Positions 1 to 5,906 are shown, counted from the stretch's first letter. The stretch: DNA of 5,906 nt from Azohydromonas lata NBRC 102462 (GCA_945878385.1 CAMCTE010000168.1:1-5906), one strand, 5' to 3'. Numbers and translations are program-made. The notes: generated from the sequence alone by a model not told the origin.

Positions 1-768
1 TCGCTTGCGGCAAGGTGGCTGACCCAAGCGGTGCTCAAGGCCAGTGCCGTGTGCACGGCCGATTCGCGCCACATGGCCCGCGAAATGCTGCGCCTGGGTG
101 CCCGTGAGGTGGATGTCTTCCCCTTCGGTTTGCTGCAATGTCCACCCGAGCCGGCACCTGGCAGCAAGGACCCCAACCTGTTTTTCAGCAACCGCGGCCT
201 TGAACCGCTGTACCGCATCGACCTGGTCCTGCACCTGTTCGCTGCGGTGGCCGAAGCCAATGCCAAGGCCCGGCTCATCGTTGCCAACGAAGGCAGCGAA
301 CGGCAATCCCTGCAGGCCTTGGCCCACCGCCTGGGCGTCGATGCTCGGGTCACCTTCACGGGTTTGCTGCGGCCGGCCGAACAGGCCCGCTGGTACGAAC
401 GCGCGCAATGGCACCTGAGCCTGCCGCAAAGCGATTCGGTGTCCGTGTCGGTGCTCGAGGCCATGGCCCACGGTTGCATTCCGGTTCTTTCTGATCTGCC
501 GGCCAATCGGGAACTGGTGACCCACACGCTCACGGGTTGGGTGTTGCAGGCGCACGCCGAAAGTCCCGACAGCGCCCGTGCCGAATCGTCAGGTTGGGAA
601 GCCTCGGTTCCGCCTTTCATCCGCGCCATGCCCGAACTGCTGCAGCGTGCGCCAGACATTGCCGCGGCCAACCGGGAATGGGTGCTGCGCCACGGCTTGT
701 TCCCGGTGCAGGTGCACCGTTTTCTCCGGGGCCTCCCATTGGGGGCGGGTGCGCTTCCGCTGCCGTGA
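1..768 (+). CDS. Glycosyltransferase family 4 (GT-B), 5'-truncated by window edge
   Basis: Probable cytoplasmic glycosyltransferase that adds a sugar from a nucleotide-sugar donor to a growing lipid-linked glycan. The frame is open from base 1, so the true start lies outside the window; the GTG at 31 is only an internal valine. The 255 visible residues begin at the end of the N-terminal GT-B domain, with a segment resembling the usual 'a..v.a.S..~~a~~..lGa' region at visible residues 14-33. They then cover the C-terminal donor-binding domain: 'SNRGLEPLYRID' at about 63-74, a 'VANEGSER' segment near 94-101, and the motif around EAMAHG with Glu153. The family's E-x7-E pair appears here as Asp145-x7-Glu153, a variant seen in several GT4 groups. 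The missing N-terminal domain of roughly 150 residues fits truncation by the window, not a broken gene. Its TGA overlaps the GTG start of the next glycosyltransferase, implying translational coupling. Donor and acceptor sugars cannot be read from the sequence. Confidence 0.87.
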   Translation, partial: SLAARWLTQAVLKASAVCTADSRHMAREMLRLGAREVDVFPFGLLQCPPEPAPGSKDPNLFFSNRGLEPLYRIDLVLHLFAAVAEANAKARLIVANEGSERQSLQALAHRLGVDARVTFTGLLRPAEQARWYERAQWHLSLPQSDSVSVSVLEAMAHGCIPVLSDLPANRELVTHTLTGWVLQAHAESPDSARAESSGWEASVPPFIRAMPELLQRAPDIAAANREWVLRHGLFPVQVHRFLRGLPLGAGALPLP

Positions 769-2006
769 ACATTCTGCTGATCAACCACTACGCGGGCAGC
801 CCGGCCCACGGCATGGAGTTCAGGCCGTACTACATGGCCCGCGAATGGATGCGCCTGGGGCACCGCGTGGAGATCGTGGCCTGCAGTCATTCCCATGTGC
901 GCGCCCAACAGCCCGATATGGCGGCGCAAACCGAGCGTGTGCAACAAATCGACGGTATCACCTACCGCTGGCTTCAGGCACCGCCCTACCGCGGAAACGG
1001 AGTGGGCCGTGTCGTCAACATCGCCACCTTCCTGGGCCGACTGTGGTCGCGCGCAGCGCGCATCGTGCGCGATCTTCAGCCCGACCTGGTCATCGCCTCC
1101 AGCACCTACCCGATGGACACCTGGCTGGCACGTCACTTTGCAGGCTTGGCCCGCTGCCCCTGGATTTACGAGGTGCACGACCTGTGGCCACTGTCACTCA
1201 CCGAGGTGGGCGGCATGTCGCCGCTTCATCCCTTCGCCCTGCTGTGCGGCTGGGCCGAACGCAGCGCCTACCGCCACGCCGATTCGGTGGTGTCCATGCT
1301 GCCCCAGGTGCATGAACACATGGCCGCTCGCGGCCTCGATTTGAAGCGCTTGCACATCGTACCCAACGGCGTGGCCTTGGATGCCTGGGAACTCGAACCC
1401 GAGCCCCTGCGCAGTGATGTGCAGCAAGCGGTGGACCACGCGAAAGCGCAAGGCCGTGCCGTCGTCGGCTATGCCGGGTCCATGGGCCTGCCCAATGCCC
1501 TGGATGCCCTGATTGATGCCGCAGCCTTGCTTCAAAACCAAGCGGTGGAATTCATTCTGGTGGGGGACGGCCACGAACGCGATCGCCTTGTGCAGCGGGT
1601 CCGGCAAGAAGGGTTGAGCCGTGTGCGCTTCCTGCAGCCCATCCCCAAGCCGCAAATTCCCAGCCTGTTGTCGCAGATCGATGTGGCCTACATCGGTTGG
1701 CAGCGTGTGCCGCTGTACCGATTCGGCATTGCGCCGAACAAGTTGATGGACTACATGATGGCCGGCTGCGTGGTGCTGCATTCGGTGGAGGCTGGCAACG
1801 ACCCGGTGGCCGAAGCGGGCTGCGGTCTTACCGTACCCCCCATGGACCCGCCGGCCATTGCCCGTGGCCTGCAACAACTCCTGAGGTTGCCGCCGCACCA
1901 ACGCCAGGCGATGTGCCAAGCCGGGCGCGCCCATGTGCGCGCCCACCATGTCTATGAAGTCCTGGCGCAGCGCTTCCTGGCCGCACGCCCGACAATGAAC
2001 GATTGA
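765..2006 (+). CDS. WbuB-like glycosyltransferase family 4
   Basis: A complete 413-residue GT-B glycosyltransferase, normal length for the family, probably acting on the cytoplasmic face of the inner membrane on a lipid-linked glycan. The GTG at 765 is chosen because it gives the canonical first beta strand (MNILLINHYAGSP) followed by the acceptor-side region with GMEFR at 16-20 and GHRV near 32. Earlier in-frame starts would run far into the preceding gene. Other landmarks are EVHDLWP at 136-142, the inter-domain/second Rossmann start VVGYAGSMG at 233-241, LVGDGHERD from 265, and the donor-site segment NKLMDYMMAG at 325-334, where Asp329 stands at the second position of the E-x7-E motif and Gly321 at the first, as is common in WbuB-like proteins. 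The family includes E. coli WbuB, proposed to transfer N-acetyl-L-fucosamine, but the sugar used here is unknown. The start overlaps the previous stop as GTGA; no good Shine-Dalgarno sequence is seen. Confidence 0.92.
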   Translation: MNILLINHYAGSPAHGMEFRPYYMAREWMRLGHRVEIVACSHSHVRAQQPDMAAQTERVQQIDGITYRWLQAPPYRGNGVGRVVNIATFLGRLWSRAARIVRDLQPDLVIASSTYPMDTWLARHFAGLARCPWIYEVHDLWPLSLTEVGGMSPLHPFALLCGWAERSAYRHADSVVSMLPQVHEHMAARGLDLKRLHIVPNGVALDAWELEPEPLRSDVQQAVDHAKAQGRAVVGYAGSMGLPNALDALIDAAALLQNQAVEFILVGDGHERDRLVQRVRQEGLSRVRFLQPIPKPQIPSLLSQIDVAYIGWQRVPLYRFGIAPNKLMDYMMAGCVVLHSVEAGNDPVAEAGCGLTVPPMDPPAIARGLQQLLRLPPHQRQAMCQAGRAHVRAHHVYEVLAQRFLAARPTMND

Positions 2007-2007
2007 T

Positions 2008-2718
2008 ATGGCCTCTCGTCCCAACCCCTACGCCGCCCTGGCCCGCCACGCCTGGCTGCAGCCCGATGTGTGGCAATCGCTGCAAGAACGCCAGCGCGTC
2101 CTCGCCCGGCTGTTCGTGGAGTTGGGCTGGCTTGATCTGTCCCACCGCCGCGCCCTGGAAGTGGGCTGCGGTGCGGGTGGCAACCTGCTCGAACTGCTGC
2201 GCATGGGGTTCATGCCGCTTCATCTCAAGGGCATTGAAATCGACGACGACCGCCACGCCCACGCCTGCGAGGTGCTGCCCTCGTCGCTTCGGCTCATTCA
2301 AGGCGATGCACTGGGCGACGAGGCCCAACGCGTCATCGGTCCGCTCAGTCAAGACCTGGTGCTGCAGGCCACGGTGTTTTCCTCCATCCTGGACGACGCC
2401 ACGCAGGTGCAGCTGGCCGACGCCATGTGGCGCTGGGTACGGCCGGGCGGCGGTGTGCTGTGGTACGACTTCACCGTGGACAACCCCCACAACCCCAAGG
2501 TGCGTGGTGTACCGGTGGACCGCGTGCGGCAGCTCTTTCCGCAGGCGCGCCTGCTCGTGCGGCCCATCACGCTGGCCCCACCTGTGGCCCGTTGGGCCTG
2601 CCGGCGCAATCCGGCGCTGTACCACCTGTTCAATGCCCTGCCGTGGTTGCGCACCCATGTGCTCATCTGGGCCGGCAAGCCCCTGGACGAACCCGCGCCC
2701 ACGCGCTTGGCGGCATGA
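2008..2718 (+). CDS. Class I SAM-dependent methyltransferase of polysaccharide loci
   Basis: A 236-residue soluble methyltransferase expected to transfer a methyl group from S-adenosylmethionine. The Rossmann-fold SAM site is clear: motif I is EVGCGAGG at 51-58, followed by an acidic strand end GIEID at 75-79 whose Glu77 or Asp79 could bind the ribose hydroxyls, then a motif-IV-like strand (FSSILDD) and a post-motif RPGGGVLWYDF ending at residue 155. The C-terminal half has a distinctive signature that I associate with a methyltransferase group often found in glycan clusters: WYDF (152-155), NPHNPKVRG (159-167), LFP (176-178), TLAPP-AR (188 onward) and LRTH (214-217). No membrane segment is evident. 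The ATG follows the upstream TGA by one base, suggesting coupling. Its position among glycosyltransferases suggests a sugar or glycan-terminus substrate, but that is inference from neighbours only. Confidence 0.88.
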   Translation: MASRPNPYAALARHAWLQPDVWQSLQERQRVLARLFVELGWLDLSHRRALEVGCGAGGNLLELLRMGFMPLHLKGIEIDDDRHAHACEVLPSSLRLIQGDALGDEAQRVIGPLSQDLVLQATVFSSILDDATQVQLADAMWRWVRPGGGVLWYDFTVDNPHNPKVRGVPVDRVRQLFPQARLLVRPITLAPPVARWACRRNPALYHLFNALPWLRTHVLIWAGKPLDEPAPTRLAA

Positions 2719-2741
2719 TCAACGGGCGTCCACTGGCATGA
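2715..2741 (+). other. Possible 8-codon mini-ORF linking two genes by ATGA overlaps
   Basis: An ATG at 2715 overlaps the methyltransferase stop (ATGA, 2715-2718) and opens a frame reading MINGRPLA. Its TGA at 2739-2741 overlaps the aminotransferase ATG at 2738 (ATGA, 2738-2741). The arrangement could let terminating ribosomes move by re-initiation across the 19-base gap, which has no strong Shine-Dalgarno sequence. The peptide itself has no recognisable function. This could be coincidence, so it is recorded as a structural observation and not as a gene. Confidence 0.3.
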
Positions 2742-3907
2742 GCAAGCCTGCATTGCCGTTCTTGCCGTTTGCCCTGCCTGACATCGGCGAAGAAGAAATC
2801 GCCGAGGTCGTGGACACCTTGCGAAACGGTTGGATCACCACCGGCCCGAAGGCCCGCCGATTCGAGTTGGATTTCGCTGAATTCCTGGGGGATACGAGCC
2901 TGCAGTGCATCGCCGTCAACTCGGCCACGGCCGGCTTGCATCTGGCGCTTGAAGCCCTGGGCATTGGCCCGGGTGATGAAGTCATCACCACCACCCACAC
3001 CTTTACCTCCACGGCCGAAGTGGTGCGCTACCTGGGTGCCGATGTGCGTCTGGTGGACATCGACCCTGCCACGCTGAACATCGACCCTCGTGCCGTCGAG
3101 GCCGCGATCACGCCACGCACCAAGGCCATCATGCCGGTGCACTATGCGGGCTTGGCCGCCGATATGAAGACCATCCACGCCATCGCCCGCCGCCACCGCT
3201 TGCAGGTGGTTGAAGATGCCGCGCATGCGCTGCCCACCACTTCACAGGGTCGGCTGGTCGGCACGCTGCCCAGTGCAGCCACTGTCTTCAGTTTCTACGC
3301 CAACAAGACCATCACCACCGCAGAGGGCGGTATGCTGGTCACGGGCGATGCCGACCTTGCACGCCGCGCCCGCGTGATGCGGCTGCACGGCATGAACCGA
3401 GACGCCTTCGACCGCTTCACCGCGACCGTTCCCAGCTGGTATTACGAAATCGTCGCACCGGGTTTCAAATACAACCTGACCGACATCGCCGCGGCACTGG
3501 GCCTGCACCAACTGCGCCGCGCGCGCGCCTTTGCCGAACAGCGTGCGGCCATCGCCGCGCGCTTTGACCAGGCGTTCGCCGATTTGCCGCTGCTGCTTCC
3601 ACCCAAGGCACCGCCCGGCGACCTTCACCCCTGGCACCTCTATGTGATCCGCCTTGCCGACAACGCGCCCATCGGTCGAGACGCGTTCATTGAAGCCCTG
3701 TTCCAGCAGGGCATCGGTTGCAGCGTCCACTACATTCCGTTGCACCTGCACCCCTACTGGCGAGACCGATACGCCTTGAGCCCGACTCAGTTCCCCCACA
3801 GCCAGCGAGCCTTCGAGCGCATGGTCAGCCTGCCTCTGTACACGCGCATGGGCGAAACCGAGGTCGAGCGGGTCATACAAGCCGTTCGCCAGGTGTTGCA
3901 GGCCTGA
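2738..3907 (+). CDS. DegT/DnrJ/EryC1/StrS aminotransferase (ArnB/PseC-like sugar aminotransferase)
   Basis: A 389-residue PLP-dependent aminotransferase of usual family length (about 370-400). It should transfer an amino group, normally from glutamate, to a nucleotide-linked keto-sugar, producing an amino-deoxy sugar. Key features are GWITTGPK at 31-38, the PLP-phosphate region NSATAGLH at 61-68, Asp160 and His163 in VEDAAHALP (Asp160 should contact the pyridine nitrogen), the Schiff-base Lys190 in YANKTITTAEGG, and GFKYNLTD from 242. The N-terminal LPF...P..G..E pattern, PRTKAIMPVHYAG and the C-terminal GIG...HYIPLHLHPYW resemble ArnB and PseC-type enzymes. No arn or pse genes are nearby, so a 4-keto-6-deoxy-HexNAc from the downstream dehydratase is the more plausible substrate (inference). 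The ATG at 2738 is the only suitable start before the conserved N-terminus; the open frame extends upstream inside the methyltransferase but that part is not protein-like. Shine-Dalgarno is weak. Confidence 0.94.
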   Translation: MSKPALPFLPFALPDIGEEEIAEVVDTLRNGWITTGPKARRFELDFAEFLGDTSLQCIAVNSATAGLHLALEALGIGPGDEVITTTHTFTSTAEVVRYLGADVRLVDIDPATLNIDPRAVEAAITPRTKAIMPVHYAGLAADMKTIHAIARRHRLQVVEDAAHALPTTSQGRLVGTLPSAATVFSFYANKTITTAEGGMLVTGDADLARRARVMRLHGMNRDAFDRFTATVPSWYYEIVAPGFKYNLTDIAAALGLHQLRRARAFAEQRAAIAARFDQAFADLPLLLPPKAPPGDLHPWHLYVIRLADNAPIGRDAFIEALFQQGIGCSVHYIPLHLHPYWRDRYALSPTQFPHSQRAFERMVSLPLYTRMGETEVERVIQAVRQVLQA

Positions 3908-3926
3908 ACTTGGCCACCATTCGTTC

Positions 3927-4520
3927 ATGGTCAAGCGGCTCTTCGACCTCTCGCTCGCAGCCATCTTGCTGGCAGTGCTGTCGGCGCCCATGGGTGTCAT
4001 CGCGCTGTTCATCCGCCTGGACAGCGCCGGCCCCGCGCTGTACCGGCAGGAACGCGTGGGCCGACACGGTCGCGTCTTTCGCATCCACAAGTTCCGCACC
4101 ATGCACCAGCGCGCGCAAGAAGACATGCCGCTGACGGCTGATGGCGATGCCCGCATCACCCGCGCCGGTGGCTGGTTGCGCGCCCGGCGGTTGGATGAAC
4201 TGCCGCAGTTGTTCGATGTGCTGTCGGGCAACATGAGCTTCGTCGGGCCACGCCCCGAAGTGCCGCGCTATGTGGCGCATTACCCGGATGCACTTCGAAG
4301 CATCATCTTGTCGGTTCGCCCAGGCATCACCGACCCCGCGGCGCTGGCCCACCGCCATGAAGGCGAAATGCTGGCGCGGGCACCTGACCCCGAGCAGTGC
4401 TATGTACAGCAGATGCTGCCCACCAAGCTGCGGCTGCAGGCTGACTACATCGCACAAGCCAACCTGCTCACCGACCTGGCCGTACTGTGGCGCACTGCTG
4501 CGGTGGTCTTCACCCGATGA
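3927..4520 (+). CDS. PglC-type monotopic phosphoglycosyl transferase (bacterial sugar transferase)
   Basis: A 197-residue initiating enzyme that moves a sugar-1-phosphate from a UDP-sugar to undecaprenyl phosphate at the cytoplasmic face of the inner membrane, starting glycan assembly. It is the short form, like PglC, without the extra N-terminal membrane domain of WbaP/WcaJ proteins. A hydrophobic N-terminal segment at 5-31 is broken by Pro21, matching the re-entrant membrane helix of this superfamily. KFRTM lies at 55-59, the catalytic Asp-Glu pair is Asp90-Glu91 in LDELPQL, GNMSFVGPRPEVP is at 101-113, and RPGITDPAAL starts at 131. The C-terminal pattern DPEQCY...LPTKL is also typical. The ATG at 3927 places the membrane segment at the expected distance. 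It sits 19 bases after the aminotransferase with no convincing Shine-Dalgarno sequence. PglC relatives commonly use diNAcBac, QuiNAc4N-type or other HexNAc donors; the exact donor is inferred only from neighbours. Confidence 0.95.
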   Translation: MVKRLFDLSLAAILLAVLSAPMGVIALFIRLDSAGPALYRQERVGRHGRVFRIHKFRTMHQRAQEDMPLTADGDARITRAGGWLRARRLDELPQLFDVLSGNMSFVGPRPEVPRYVAHYPDALRSIILSVRPGITDPAALAHRHEGEMLARAPDPEQCYVQQMLPTKLRLQADYIAQANLLTDLAVLWRTAAVVFTR

Positions 4521-4561
4521 ACCCCGGCGCGTTACAAGCTTTGGGGAGCGACAGGCCATGA
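4517..4561 (+). other. Possible 14-codon mini-ORF linking two genes by ATGA overlaps
   Basis: An ATG at 4517 overlaps the phosphoglycosyl transferase stop (ATGA, 4517-4520) and opens a frame reading MNPGALQALGSDRP. Its TGA at 4559-4561 overlaps the dehydratase start (ATGA, 4558-4561). This repeats the layout at the methyltransferase-aminotransferase junction with a different length and unrelated peptide. The mini-ORF runs across the dehydratase Shine-Dalgarno sequence, so its translation could influence access to that site. No function is recognisable in the peptide and chance is possible. Confidence 0.3.
4543..4548 (+). promoter_or_regulatory. Strong ribosome binding site of the dehydratase gene
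   Basis: GGGGAG ends nine bases before the ATG at 4558 and is the best Shine-Dalgarno match at any gene junction in the window. It supports 4558 as the dehydratase start although the frame remains open further upstream. The other four visible start codons lack a comparable site and probably depend more on coupling. Confidence 0.7.
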
Positions 4562-5906
4562 CGCGCCGTGCCTGGATGGTGGTGGAGGCGCTGCTCACGC
4601 GGCTGCGCCCCCATCGCCAGGGGCTTAGCCTGTTGATCGACGGCAGCATCATCTGGCTGGCCTGGCAGGCCACGCACTTGTTTCGCATGGGCTTTGACCG
4701 CTGGCTCAATGCGCGAGCGCCCTACGACCCCATCGTTGCACTTTCGGTCGTGGCGGCCTACCTCATCATCTTCCGGTCCATGCGCCTGCCGGCCCACCTT
4801 TGGCGCTTCACGGGCTTCGTGGACATTCAGCGCCTGGTCATCGCTTGCGTGGCCGCAGGCCTGTTTTGCGGGGTGTTGATTTCACCGGTCCTGCAACTGT
4901 CCAAAGTGCCGCGTGCCGTGTTGGCCTTGCATCCCTTGTTCAGCCTGATGGGCGTGTGCCTCGCGCGGTTGCTGTACCGCATGTTCGCAGAACATCTGCA
5001 GTCTCGGCTGCACGGTCCAAGCGAACCCCTGCGCCCGACTCTCGTGCTGGGTGCCGGAGAAGCCGCCAAGCGCTTGATCGCGGGCATCCAGGGGCAGGGC
5101 TGGCAGGTGCTGGGTTTGCTGGACGACGACCGAGCCAAGGCCGGAGCAAGGGTGGCGGGTGTGCCGGTCTTGGGGCCCATCGGCGGGCTGCGCGACTCGA
5201 TACTGGCCACAGGCGCCCGCCATCTCATCTTGGCCATGCCCTCGGTGCAGGGAAACGCACGCCGGCGGGTCATCGACCAGGCATCGGCCAGCGGTTTGCC
5301 TTTGCTCACCGTGCCTTCGGCACAGGAACTGCGTGAAGGCAGCCGCGCCCATCGCGTGCGCGACATCGAGCCCGACGATGTGTTGGGCCGCGAGCCGGTG
5401 GCTTTGGACGAGTCCGGCATCGGTCTGGCCTTGCGCGGCAAGGCGGTGCTCATCAGTGGCGCTGGGGGCAGCATCGGTGCGGAACTCGCCTTGCAGATTG
5501 CACGCTTCGAGCCCTCCACGCTGGTGCTGCTCGACCGGTCCGAATTCGGTCTTTACACCACCGATTGGCGGCTGCGGGGGTCGTTCCCGACCTTGCGCAT
5601 GGTGGCCCTTCTGCGGGATGCGTGTGACGAGGCTGCCATGGTCCAGGTGCTGCGCGACCATGCCGTGCAGGCGGTCTTCCACGCCGCGGCTTACAAGCAT
5701 GTGCCCTTGGTTGAAGTGGGCAACGCCGCTGAAGCGGTGGTCAACAATGTGGGCTCCACCTGGGCGCTGGGCCGAGCGGCGGCGTTGGCACGCTCTGAAC
5801 GCTTTGTGCTCATCAGTTCGGACAAGGCCGTCAACCCTACCAATGTGATGGGCGCCACCAAGCGGGCCTCAGAACTGGTGGTGTCGCACCTTGCGGAACA
5901 ACACCC
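4558..5906 (+). CDS. Membrane-anchored nucleotide-sugar 4,6-dehydratase, FlaA1/CapD/WbpM/PglF type, 3'-truncated by window edge
   Basis: Probable NAD(P)-dependent enzyme that converts a UDP-HexNAc (UDP-GlcNAc in characterised WbpM and PglF) to its 4-keto-6-deoxy form on the cytoplasmic side of the inner membrane. The frame has 449 complete codons and no stop before the window end; relatives are about 600-660 residues, so roughly a quarter to a third is missing. Four hydrophobic stretches (about 23-42, 56-72, 93-109, 120-139) form the N-terminal membrane domain. A first nucleotide-binding fold follows, with TLVLGAGEAA at 161-170 and GLLDDD at 186-191. The catalytic SDR domain starts at SGAGGSIG (300-307), with HAAAYKHVP at 375-383 and SSDKAVNPTNVMGATKR at 420-436. 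Met431 occupies the usual SDR tyrosine position and Lys435 the lysine, the S-M-K arrangement known from WbpM. The gene lies 37 bases after the phosphoglycosyl transferase, a pairing common in O-antigen and glycosylation clusters. Confidence 0.95.
   Translation, partial: MTRRAWMVVEALLTRLRPHRQGLSLLIDGSIIWLAWQATHLFRMGFDRWLNARAPYDPIVALSVVAAYLIIFRSMRLPAHLWRFTGFVDIQRLVIACVAAGLFCGVLISPVLQLSKVPRAVLALHPLFSLMGVCLARLLYRMFAEHLQSRLHGPSEPLRPTLVLGAGEAAKRLIAGIQGQGWQVLGLLDDDRAKAGARVAGVPVLGPIGGLRDSILATGARHLILAMPSVQGNARRRVIDQASASGLPLLTVPSAQELREGSRAHRVRDIEPDDVLGREPVALDESGIGLALRGKAVLISGAGGSIGAELALQIARFEPSTLVLLDRSEFGLYTTDWRLRGSFPTLRMVALLRDACDEAAMVQVLRDHAVQAVFHAAAYKHVPLVEVGNAAEAVVNNVGSTWALGRAAALARSERFVLISSDKAVNPTNVMGATKRASELVVSHLAEQH

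Noticed and set aside
537..764. Upstream extension of the second glycosyltransferase frame to a start at 537
   Set aside because: It would overlap the first glycosyltransferase by more than 200 bases and the extra sequence is arginine- and proline-rich shadow sequence. The GTG at 765 gives the canonical family N-terminus.
31..768. GTG at 31 as the real start of the first glycosyltransferase
   Set aside because: The frame is open and protein-like back to base 1, and a start there would lack the entire N-terminal GT-B domain; truncation by the window edge is simpler.
892..1945. A 16-base exact direct repeat, CCCATGTGCGCGCCCA, at 892-907 and 1930-1945 in the second glycosyltransferase gene
   Set aside because: Both copies are in the same reading frame and encode HVRA with preferred codons, so shared codon bias explains it; the copies have no flanking similarity.
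1923..1949. Palindrome GGGCGCGCCC and adjacent 12-base-spaced repeat of GCGCGCCCA
   Set aside because: It lies inside the coding sequence, reads as RAHVRAH, and has no T-run or regulatory context; it fits GC-rich codon use.
2003..2737. Upstream extension of the aminotransferase frame through the methyltransferase gene
   Set aside because: The translation is rich in Cys, Trp, Pro and Arg and looks like an out-of-frame reading of the methyltransferase. The aminotransferase homology starts at the ATG at 2738.
3242..4234. Long minus-strand ORF, with others of similar kind at 1194-2024, 1828-2658, 3873-4709 and 4882-5700
   Set aside because: All lie opposite confidently assigned genes, their translations show no recognisable domains, and long antisense frames are expected in GC-rich coding DNA.
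4522..4546. CCCC and GGGG flanking the gap before the dehydratase, as a terminator or a hairpin hiding the ribosome binding site
   Set aside because: Only four base pairs can form, the loop is long, and no T-run follows.
1..5906. CRISPR array, tRNA or rRNA gene, insertion sequence, integrase or defence system
   Set aside because: No spaced repeats, structured RNA signatures, terminal inverted repeats or transposase, nuclease or toxin motifs were seen; the window is filled by glycan genes.

Overview
The window is a run of six co-directional plus-strand genes from a surface-polysaccharide (O-antigen or capsule type) biosynthesis locus. Both terminal genes are cut by the window edges. High GC content, strong G/C preference at third codon positions, GTG start use and the style of the encoded proteins suggest a betaproteobacterium of the Burkholderiales (Comamonadaceae-like). 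That assignment is an inference from composition and is not proven.

Layout: (1) 1-768, the C-terminal part of a GT-B family 4 glycosyltransferase. (2) 765-2006, a complete WbuB-like family 4 glycosyltransferase with a GTG start that overlaps the preceding stop. (3) 2008-2718, a class I SAM-dependent methyltransferase of a type found in polysaccharide loci. (4) 2738-3907, a PLP-dependent DegT/DnrJ/EryC1/StrS sugar aminotransferase of the ArnB/PseC-like style. (5) 3927-4520, a small monotopic phosphoglycosyl transferase of the PglC type. (6) 4558-5906, a membrane-anchored nucleotide-sugar 4,6-dehydratase of the FlaA1/CapD/WbpM/PglF type, whose C-terminus lies outside the window. Gaps between genes are 37 bp or less, and no promoter or terminator is visible, so this looks like the middle of one operon.

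Working model (inference): the dehydratase makes a UDP-4-keto-6-deoxy-HexNAc, the aminotransferase may convert it to a 4-amino-4,6-dideoxy sugar, the phosphoglycosyl transferase loads the first sugar phosphate onto undecaprenyl phosphate at the inner membrane, the two glycosyltransferases extend the glycan, and the methyltransferase modifies it or a precursor. No flippase, polymerase, ligase, chain-length regulator or acetyltransferase lies in this window.

The gene content is that of a conventional glycan cluster and I see no evidence for a new system at the gene level. The least expected structure is at two junctions (methyltransferase to aminotransferase, and phosphoglycosyl transferase to dehydratase). 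In each, the upstream stop lies in an ATGA that opens a tiny ORF, and that ORF's own stop lies in a second ATGA carrying the next gene's start codon. This may be a translational-coupling relay or may be coincidence.
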